From positions 74,184,975 through 74,248,974 of the forward strand of contig NC_068938.1 in the NCBI RefSeq assembly GCF_016801865.2: 64,000 nt of DNA, read 5' to 3'. Each line of letters starts with the position of its first letter. The first letter of the stretch is position 1. Below, in pieces: positions 56,180-64,000 of this stretch. Below the pieces are notes generated by a model. That model was given only the letters and a program-made list of their open reading frames with translations. It did no database searches and was not told where the DNA came from. Origin of the DNA: Culex pipiens pallens. Taxonomy: Eukaryota > Arthropoda > Insecta > Diptera > Culicidae. Position numbers and translations under genes: made by a program.

Positions 56180-57543
56180 GGGTAATTCTCTACCAACTCA
56201 CACGAAATCGGGAAAAATTGCCCCGACCCCCTCTTCGATTTGCATGAAACTTTGTCCTATGGGGTAACTTTTGTCCTTGATCACGAATCCGAGGTCCGTT
56301 TTTTGATATCTCGTGACGGAGGGGCGGTACGACCCCTTCCATTTTTGAACATACGAAAAAAGAGGTGTTTTTCAATAATTTGCAGCCTGAAACGGTGATG
56401 AGATAGAAATTTGGTGTCAAAGGGACTTTTATGTAAAATTAGACGCCCGATTTGATGGCGTACTCAGAATTCCGAAAAAACGTATTTTTCATCGAAAAAA
56501 ACACTAAAAAAGTTTGAAAAATTCTCCCATTTTCCGTTACTCGACTGTTTTGGAACATTTCATTTGTGGGAAACATGTCATTTTGTGGGAAATTTAGTGT
56601 ACTTTTCGAATCTACATTGACCTAGAAGGGTCATTTTTTCATTTAGAACAAAATTTTTCATTTTAAAATTTCGTGTTTTTTCTAACTTTGCAGGGTTATT
56701 TTTTAGAGTGTAACAATGTTCTACAAAGTTGTAGAGCAGACAATTACAAAAATTTTGGTATATAGACATAAGGGGTTTGCTAGTAAACATCACGAGTTAT
56801 CGCGATTTTACGAAAAAAAGTTTTGAAAAAGTTACTTTTTGCGTTTCTCTTTGTTTCGTCGTCCGTGTCTGTCGCGGGTGACCATGAACGGCCATGATCG
56901 ATGACGACCAACTTTTTCAAAACTTTTTTTCGTAAAATCGCGATAACTCGTGATGTTTACTAGCAAACCCCTTATGTCTATATACCAAAATTTTTGTAAT
57001 TGTCTGCTCTACAACTTTGTAGAACATTGTTACACTCTAAAAAATAACCCTGCAAAGTTAGAAAAAACACGAAATTTTAAAATGAAAAATTTTGTTCTAA
57101 ATGAAAAAATGACCCTTCTAGGTCAATGTAGATTCGAAAAGTACACTAAATTTCCCATAAAATGACATGTTCCAAAATTTTTTACAGTCGAGTAACGGAA
57201 AATGGGAGAATTTTTAAAACTTTTTTAGTGTTTTTTTAGATGAAAAATACGTTTTTTTTGGAATTTTGAGTACGCCGTCAAATCGGGCGTCTAATTTTAC
57301 ACAAAAGTCCCTTGGACACCAAATTTCTATCTCATCACCGTTTCAGGCTGCAAATTATTGAAAAACACCTCTTTTTTCGCATGTTCAAAAATGGAAGGGG
57401 TCGTACCGCCCCTCCGTCACGAGATATCAAAAAACGGACCTCGGATTCGTGATCAGAGACAAAAGTTACCCCTTAGGACAAAGTTTCACGCAAATCGAAG
57501 AGGGGTCGGGGCAACTGCTGTGTGAGTTGGCGGAGAATTACCC
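56180..57543. mobile_element. Foldback element, GGGTAATTCTC family, copy 3 (opposite orientation)
   Basis: 1364 bp with 4-bp flanks TTTT (56176-56179, 57544-57547). The GAAATCGGG end is on the left and the GCAGTTGCCC-type end on the right, and the central spacer is inverted (GGTGACCATGAACGGCC), so the copy is in the opposite orientation to copies 1 and 2. A small local duplication of CATTTNGTGGGAAA occurs in the left arm near 56555-56595. Confidence 0.92.
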
Positions 57544-57547
57544 TTTT

Positions 57548-58440
57548 AATTTTTAAAGGATTTTTTAGTTTTTATTTTTTAGATTTCAATATTTCAATAT
57601 TTGAAAGAATTTTTAATATCAATATTTCAACATTTGAAAGAATTTTAGAGATTTTAACTTTTTTTGAAAAACCGTAATCTTTTGAAATTTTTGCTTTTCC
57701 CACACAAACTTCAACGATCAGTAGCGAATCCTAGTCTAGCTTTGGAGCTCAAGCCTCTTCTGAAGAGTTGTGTGCAAATGCTGAGGAACAGCTTATGGCT
57801 TGGATGAAAATAAGGGTGGTTCACGACTGAAGTGATTTTGAAAATCAAACTTTCTAGAAATATTTTTGGAAATTTTGTTTTCTTCTAAAAAAGTTGTTAT
57901 GTCAAGTAGGTCTAAGACATAAAAAACATGTAGAAAATACGGTATTTTCACAACATTCAGATTTTTTTAATGATGCTTCTTTCATTAAAAGGTAGTCCCA
58001 TAAAAAATAGCAGCTAAAAACAAAAACTCATATCCATTTTTATTTTAATTTTCCTTGTAATTTGCAAGTTCCGTTTGTCTCTAATAATCCCCTAGTAATT
58101 ATCGATTTAAACTCTTTTAAACATGATAAATTATTACAACTCACTTAAAAAATTGCAGATACAGATACGAGAACAGGAAAGATTTTTAACTTTATCTTAG
58201 CCTTTCATAAGTATATAAATTTATGTTTTCAACACAATCAGAGGCAATATTTCTAAATAAAATAGTCAATAATACAGCATCAAATACTACCTTTTCCGGA
58301 TACACTGTTAATTTCAAAGTATGTACTTACGATAATGGGATATCTTAAAAAAAGTTTTGGAAGAAGATATGTGATCAGTCATGAAAATCTTGAGAAAAAT
58401 ATTTATTAGAAATGTGACTTAGCCGTCTACTACCAACAGT
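57548..58440. other. A/T-rich spacer, no gene seen
   Basis: A local duplication with unit of about 38 bp (ATTTGAAAGAATTTTNAAT) is at about 57590-57650. Nothing else identified. Confidence 0.45.
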
Positions 58441-59001
58441 AGCGTGGTCCAAATCCGGGCGTCCTCGGGGCTACCCCCTGAAATCAAAGATTAGCCCATC
58501 ACTAGGATAAATCATACCACGGTAAGCCCTTTAAGTTTTTATGGAACATCTATAAAAATGTTGTACACAGAAAAAAAACATGGTAAAATTTCATCTAAAA
58601 AGGGGTCTTTTATGTCAGAAAAAATGTGTAACTTTACCTCTGAAAATATTTAATTTTACCACTATTCTAGTGTAAAGTTGCTTTTTCAGTCTAAATTGAG
58701 GTAAAATTACATCATAAAAGAGGTAATGTTCAACCTTCCAAATTTAAACAATTTTTTACTGTGTATCTTAGGGAATTTTTCCAAGATTTAATATATATCC
58801 AATATTCATGAAATTATAATGATCGGATAGCTCTGGAGAGATATATCTATAGAAAATTGACAAATTAGCTTTTCTCCATACATTTTGACTATGCTCTCCA
58901 AACAAACTTCAAGGGCTTAGCGGGTGGTGTTCCCGTGGTCAGATCAAGCTCAAATTTGGAATTTGTTTGAGTACCAGGGGGTACCCGGATTTTGACCACG
59001 T
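58441..59001. repeat. Imperfect inverted-repeat element carrying a nested MITE
   Basis: GCGTGGTCCAAATCCGGG at 58442 pairs with the complement of GTGGTCAAAATCCGGGTACC ending near 58999, and the adjacent GGGGCTACCCCCTG pairs with CCAGGGGGTACCC. Between these ends lies the CACAG MITE 58566-58763. Confidence 0.55.
58566..58763. mobile_element. MITE, CACAG family, variant copy
   Basis: From CACAGAAAAAAAACATGG to TTTTTTACTGTG, flanked by TA (58564-58565, 58764-58765). The interior (AAATGTGTAACTTTACCTC, GAGGTAAAATTACATCA) differs from the other copies, so this is a subfamily. Confidence 0.75.
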
Positions 59002-59474
59002 TAGCCAACAGACTAATTTCTGGGCTATTTTCAATGGGTCCTATAAACAAATGTAAACACTCACACCTTATGTTAATCGGAGTCTTACCATAATAGATTG
59101 TTAATGTATTCATAAGTTATTTTGATATCGTTACAAAACTGTATTCAAATCGCTATTTTAAATTTAAAAAGCAATTCTTGATTTATATTCTTGCAACACT
59201 CAAAAGAACAGTAACCATTTTAAAACCACAAAATAAAATAAACACGCAACGAAGCGCAATGTTTCGCTAGCCCACGTGTTAAAAAATTGTGCGTATTTCT
59301 ATGTTTATATCGCAGAGTTGCGTTCCAAAAACTGCGCTCCGACGCCCCTAAACCCCAAAATCCACACGACCCCGGTTTGGATGGTGCACTGTCCGAAATC
59401 CGAAAAATAAGCACATGTTATGCAGACAAAAACACATCACAACACAAAAAGACACACAAAGGACACTCGCTAAC
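59002..59474. other. Probable intron sequence of the minus-strand gene
   Basis: Lies downstream (minus sense) of the splice donor at 59474-59473. No acceptor-bounded open exon is visible here, so the next exon probably lies further left or is hidden among repeats. Confidence 0.35.
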
Positions 59475-60019
59475 CTGGTCGGGAAAACGTTGTTGGCAGC
59501 TTGTAGTTGTTGTTGACGTTGTTGCATGTGGTGGTTCGTACTCATCGCAGTTGGCAGTGGGGGGAAGGACACGTTATTAATAAGCGGCACATAGACAAAC
59601 AAAAACGGTGTCAACAAATCGGCCGGATTAGGCCGGTTGTGCTGTTGCTGTTGTTGGCGGCTGGTCCAGCAGGGCTTGGCGGCGTTGGCCATTGCAGTAG
59701 ATTCCAGCTGTTGGTAGTATTCGTAGGCGAGCTGCGCCTGCAGGTTACTGAGCAGGAACTGCTGCTGCTTGTCGTGCTGCCTACCCTGCAGGCGCAGTGC
59801 GGCGGAACCATTCCAGTTGAGTTGGGAGCGTCGCTGCCGGTAGGCGGCTTGCGGTTCCGGTGGGAACGGACGCACCCGGACACGGTTCAGCTCGCCGAGC
59901 ACGACGTCACTGATGAAACAGTTCAGCTGGGCGATTCCGGCCTGCTGGCGTCCGGTCCGGAACCACGGATTCGTAACCACGTTCGCCGGTCCGCCCGGGT
60001 AGCGATTGATAACGACCAT
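59475..60019 (-). CDS. Glutamine-rich protein, first coding exon (partial)
   Basis: The frame opens at ATG 60019-60017 (an in-frame TGA is just upstream) and runs 181 codons to the donor CCGACCAG|GTTAGC, ending with two bases of a split codon. The chain has a basic-proline part (RVRVRPFPPEP, about residues 47-57), glutamine runs (KQQQ near 85, RQQQQQ near 121, QQRQQQLQ near 167), a tyrosine/glutamine helix-like stretch (AQLAYEYYQQLE, about 96-107) and a hydrophobic segment (LLTPFLFVYVPL, about 135-146). It is G/C-rich and codon use looks coding. Glutamine runs are common in insect regulatory proteins; I do not recognise the family and assign no function. The antisense strand is also open (59507-60259), but that reads as leucine runs, the expected shadow. 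The rest of the gene lies outside what I can trace. Confidence 0.55.
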
Positions 60020-60893
60020 CACGGATCACTTGCGGGAAAAAAATTGGGCGCACTAGTACCGCTCGACGACACCGACGACTTGGAACTTGGAACCAGGAAT
60101 AGATCCCGATCCCGACTGTGGCCTGCAGCCGCCCGGTTCGGTGTGCTGCTCAGTCGCCAGACAAGGACAAGAACAAAAACAACAACAAAGCGATGTGGAA
60201 ACTGTTTCCTTGAGTTTGTGGTGGATCCTTCGTCAGCAGGACTCTGTCAGGGTGGGTAGCATGGGGCTCGGTGGGCACATCGGCGAATGATTGTGGACAT
60301 CTTGTATCCTAAATTCTTAATTAATTATAGTAAAAAGTCAAGATAAAACAAAACTGAGTCCCCGTTCAAGCCCACGTGGCCCCCACGTGGAGGGATGCAG
60401 GGTGGCATTGCATGCGATTTTCTTCGTCTGCTTAGCCCCCCAACGTTTGTTAGGGAGAGGATGGTAAACGTGGACGTAATGTTGGTGAGCACGGGTTCGT
60501 ATTCTGGGGGCGTCATACCGGTTGGTGGCAAAGTATTGGTGCAAGGACGATTTTGGAGTTGTTGTTGTTGTCGGTGCGCGACGTCTAGCGCCATAAAAAT
60601 GCACTCTCATGCAGATTTTGGTTGGATGTTGGACGTTAATGAAGGTCGAGGGACCTTCTAAATGCATTTGGAAATTTTGGGTTAGATTTTTTTTTAAATT
60701 GGGAACATTGAAATTGGTTTTGTCAATTTTAACACAATTTATAAAAAAAAACTTGTAACCTTCAAGAAGATCCCTAGTTCGTTTCACAACAACCCGCACC
60801 AACATCGTCAGCAGTTCTATTTCAAAGGTATCGCGCTCATTTTTTGCAACCGGAAGTGCAAGTCCATCCACACCAAGGAAGCACTTCTTCCAG
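60020..60893. other. Probable upstream gene sequence (untranslated or intron)
   Basis: Between the Q-rich exon and the next open stretch. On the minus strand a pyrimidine tract TTTTTTTCCCGCAAG just upstream of the ATG could be an acceptor, and CTTGAAG|GTTACA at about 60762 could be a donor. An open minus frame (about 60768-60922, ...VDGLALPVAKNERDTFEIELL) precedes that donor. I cannot prove they belong together. Confidence 0.35.
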
Positions 60894-61175
60894 ACGAGAT
60901 TCCCTCCACAGAAATTTCATCGATGTCGTAGTAATGTCCCAGCTGCTCATCGTGCTAGTAGTAGTGGAGTACATTCGCATGGATTCGAACAAAGCGAGGA
61001 AAAAGCTCCAGCAACCCGGTTTTTCCTCTTCCCCGGGAAATTCATGTCCGTTCGGAAGAGCATGTCTGCAGACAACAAGGAAGACCCGACGACGGTGTCA
61101 TTCACACGATGCCGCGCCAAAACTTCCGTCGTCTGCCTTTTCGCATTCGCATTCGCATTCGCATGGAGATGGTGA
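60894..61175 (+). other. Open frame after an acceptor-like site
   Basis: GAAGCACTTCTTCCAG|ACG starts a plus frame open for 93 codons (contains FFLFPGKFMSVRKSMSAD, ends in a FAFAFA tract encoded by the CGCATT hexamer repeat at 61142-61165) and stops at 61173. No domain is known to me; the opposite strand is also partly open. Treat as a possible exon only. Confidence 0.2.
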
Positions 61176-62638
61176 TCTTAGCGGGTTGCAGACTGGATTT
61201 CGTCATGTATGTGTGATAATTGTCCAGCCCAGGTTGCTTAGAAATTGATTAGAGGGAATTAAAACCAATTCTACCAGAACAGGACAGGTAGCACCATGAA
61301 AGCCATCCATTGCCGGCCGCTCCCATCTCCACCATTCACCGGGAGAGGAATAAGGATTTGGAGCACGGGAAGTGTTGATGCTGAACTTACTTAGAAAAAG
61401 GTAGCGAAACCGCAGGCTCTTTTTCCCAACCTTATTGTGGAACTCGATCAAACTGATCATTTGATCAAATTTAATCGAATTTAAACAACAAGGATGCGTA
61501 AATGTCGCGTGGAGTTGGTAGTTGTGATGGGTAAAGGTCTGGGATTCGCCCTAAGCAAGCGATACGACCATTGGCATAAATGGAGTTAACTGTTAGATTT
61601 TTATTCTCAAGGCAAGCAATCGGATGCTGCTGTTGAGACAATTCCCGTTTAGATTAAGTAAAGTTTATAATTTTAACAGGATTGAAAATTTATTCTCAAA
61701 GCAAACAGTCGGATGCTGCTGCTGAGAAAGTGTTATTATTATTTCAGTGTATTTTATATTTTAATCCCGACGCGAATATTTGTTTGAGATCTAATCTTAG
61801 ACAGCCGGCTGTGGAAAGATAAGATCCATGCGCCTAAATTTCAATCATCATTTATTCCAATACGATTCATTTTTACGTGTACGGAAGCGATGAAGTTATG
61901 AATACAAAACATACAAATTAAATAAAATTTATGTCGTCATTGCGCAAACATTGAATTCAATAAACGTAACGCGTGTCGTGTTAAGTATTTTAACAATAAT
62001 AATTGATCAATTCTACTAACTCTTATTTGCAATTGCAGTGAGTGAAAGAGCAAGCATTTCGGTTAAACGACCTACAAAATATATCAGATTCGAGTGAGAT
62101 ACGCGTCCTTTTGTATATCAATTGCAGATTTTTTCCTAAGTTTCTAAAAATTTGAACTATTGTATAGCACAATCACACCACACCATCCTCATACATTAAT
62201 AAATCATTTTTAAAACTAATTTTGTTTTTGCTAAAGCGTTCCATTTGCGTTACATAATTTCAGCATTGGAATTTAACTAAATCACCTGATTTTTTAAATC
62301 ATGATCATTTATTTTACCTGTCCACATTAAAGTAAAATGTTGTATGCAAGTTTTGAACCAAGCCAACCTTGCCACAACGAAAAAAAAAAAAAAAAAAAAA
62401 TAAACATCATCCAATTAAGTGACAGCAAAGGTTCAACCAACCACACTCTCTCACTCTCATATTCGCGTTCATACTACACATAAAAACCAACACCAACACA
62501 AAATCAGAACGAGCTCACCGAGTTCCTCATGCGCCGTCCAAATCCATTGCCTTCGAGGTGCTAGTAGGCTGCGCCGTTGAAGGGACGAGCACCCACACCC
62601 CAGCCAGCAACGCAGCACGGCATTGTCGAAGAAGCCGG
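61176..62638. other. Spacer with a local duplication
   Basis: TTATTCTCAAGGCAAGCAAT-CGGATGCTGCT at 61600-61641 is repeated imperfectly at 61688-61728, 88 bp apart. ACAGCCGGCTGTGGAAAGATA at about 61801 matches the end of the block at 52645. An A run of about 20 is at 62381-62400. No gene seen. Confidence 0.45.
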
Positions 62639-62650
62639 CCAATGACGTCA
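62639..62650. promoter_or_regulatory. CCAAT box fused to a palindromic CRE (TGACGTCA)
   Basis: CCAATGACGTCA reads directly at 62639-62650. TGACGTCA is the full CREB/ATF site, and half sites ACGTCA follow at about 62663-62668. It lies in a G/C-richer stretch next to a CA repeat. Position and composition suggest a promoter, but the direction is not clear. Confidence 0.45.
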
Positions 62651-62717
62651 CTTGAATGACAGCCACGTCACCGCACCGCAGCATGGAACAGCTCCTAAAA
62701 CTTCGCGTTTCTCCCAG

Positions 62718-62734
62718 CACACACACACACACAC
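62718..62734. repeat. (CA)n run
   Basis: CACACACACACACACAC, 17 bases. Further CA- and CT-rich sequence continues to 63080, giving overlapping threonine/histidine/serine-rich frames that I do not take as genes. Confidence 0.85.
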
Positions 62735-64000
62735 ACCTTCAGTATGCAAAACACTCTCCTCCTCACCCACGACTATGTGCGGCATCAACACTCTCCCACA
62801 CACAATCTCTCTCACCCTCTCCCTCGCACACACGCAACGGCAACGATCCGTCATCGTTACTACTGTATTCCTGTGAGCACCGTGCACGAACACAACCGCC
62901 TTGCACAAACCGGAACACAAATCGCGGAAAATCTTCAAAATAGATCGAGAAGGAACACTACATCACTCCTTGCTACCCCAACCACCTTCTGTCATAATGC
63001 ACATGTTACACACACAAAACAACATTCTGGCAGCTCCAACACCACCGAATGAGACTCGCGCACGAAGAGAGAACTCTCTCTTTCTCACAAACTGCAAGAG
63101 CTCGAGAAATGAAAAAAAACATGGCTGCTTCTGAAAAATCAGTTCTTGCTCAAATTAAAACAAGTTTTAATCACTAAGACAATGTGAAATTCGCGAAAAC
63201 TCCATTACTAATGCATGGAGGATTATATAGGGAAACACTTCTGCACGATTTTTAGCCGAAACTCTGCATAATTCACACATAAAAACTATTCTAACTACGC
63301 CCGACGTCGAACCGAACCGAACCACTCAAAGGCACACCGAGTCTCGACCAAAACTTCCGTCGTCTGCCTCCGGACGCCAAAACAACGCCAACACAAAGAA
63401 AAGAAAACAAATAAAGGTGCTTAATCAGCGGTATCAATGTGTCACCACGTGGGATTTGTTTGGGATTGCGCGTCAGCGTCTTCTGATTGTTGTGGGGTGA
63501 ATGTACCTTAACTTAATGAAGCATGTTTGCAAAAGGCCTTAATGGAATTTGAGACTATTTCGTAAGCGCCTATTAATTCTATAATTTAGTTTTGGTGAAG
63601 TTTGATGATTCAGAAAGGATTTCCAAATGATTTTTCATATATTATACTGCCGTTCTACGGGGAGATCGAAGCAAACTGTGCCTGTGGTCGGACGCGTTTT
63701 TTGTTTGCTGTCATTTTTTACCTCCGATTTTTTAATTTTCTTCAAAACGTGTGAAATTAGTTAAAATAAGAAGACTTCGTTACTATTTCGAGTGCCAGAC
63801 ACTAGCAGCGGAACTGGTGAAAGTAAATTGGATGTTATTTTCGTGGAACATTAGAAATTCGACTTCCACGGCTACGGATGCAAAAAAAGTCGAAAACAGC
63901 AGTTGGGAAGCGGTCATTACCTCAAGCGTTCCTGTGTGTCCAATTCCTACCTATCACATTAAATCCAGGACGGCATCGGGGATATATTGGAAGTAGGTGT
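62735..64000. other. Possible 5' region of a plus-strand gene
   Basis: CT/CA-rich sequence to 63080, then mixed sequence. AAAACTTCCGTCGTCTGCCT at 63350-63372 repeats 61117-61138. A plus frame at 63751-63996 (81 codons, from TTG/ATG-less start in A/T-rich sequence) ends just before the window edge; I do not recognise it. No splice pair can be checked at the edge. Confidence 0.3.

Noticed and set aside
16999..57165. Repeated frames of 70-76 codons (MTPNFYL..., MMFISKPLM..., and similar) found in all three foldback copies
   Set aside because: They occur in both arms in mirror orientation, so they simply reflect near-identical DNA. There is no sign of protein-level selection and no full-length gene.
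59507..60259. Plus-strand 250-codon frame antisense to the Q-rich exon
   Set aside because: It is leucine- and valine-rich because glutamine codons reverse to leucine codons. The minus strand has the start, the splice donor and the more natural composition.
62652..63134. Several overlapping H/T/S-rich proteins of 74-102 codons
   Set aside because: They come from CA- and CT-rich simple sequence open in several frames.

Overview
This is animal nuclear DNA: A/T-rich, with no long bacterial-type reading frames, many short inverted-repeat transposons, tRNA-derived SINEs with poly-T tails, simple-sequence arrays, and a few islands with ordinary GT-AG splice signals. The mix of very abundant inverted-repeat elements (ends such as GGGTAATTCTC, TGGGTCATTCCACC, TTCGCCGAA) fits a culicine mosquito, most likely Culex. 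The organism is inferred from remembered repeat families, not from a search.

Most of the window is intergenic or intronic. Region 1-16.6 kb holds a GC-rich palindrome (about 0.98-1.47 kb), a TA-flanked MITE (3.0 kb), a tRNA-Thr-derived SINE (5.7 kb), a 2.4-kb element with arms of roughly 600 bp and a decayed protein gene inside (6.2-8.6 kb), a CACAG...CTGTG MITE (10.2 kb) and a 2.1-kb TTCGCCGAA element with a perfect 9-bp target duplication (11.1-13.1 kb).

Region 16.6-24.7 kb looks like one 7-bp (TTCTATC)n array split by two insertions. One is a 1.35-kb foldback element. The other is a 5.66-kb segment bounded by inverted CCCGCATAAA ends. That segment carries a minus-strand candidate gene with good splice sites, MITEs, hairpins and a 1.8-kb 8-bp A/T array.

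Region 24.7-59 kb is a patchwork of foldback elements (three copies of one family at 17.0, 32.4 and 56.2 kb; a 1.9-kb near-perfect palindrome at 50.0-51.9 kb with a damaged relative at 29.9 kb and diverged pieces elsewhere), an element with an 8-bp target duplication (28.6 kb), more SINEs and long A/T-rich spacers. The two foldback families share similar termini and a 4-bp target duplication.

The last 5 kb (59-64 kb) is richer in G+C. It has the best conventional coding candidate, a glutamine-rich exon on the minus strand (59475-60019) ending at a splice donor, and a promoter-like CCAAT/CRE cluster near 62.64 kb. Apart from these, I found no gene I can name. The short reading frames that recur in the foldback arms are by-products of repeated DNA.
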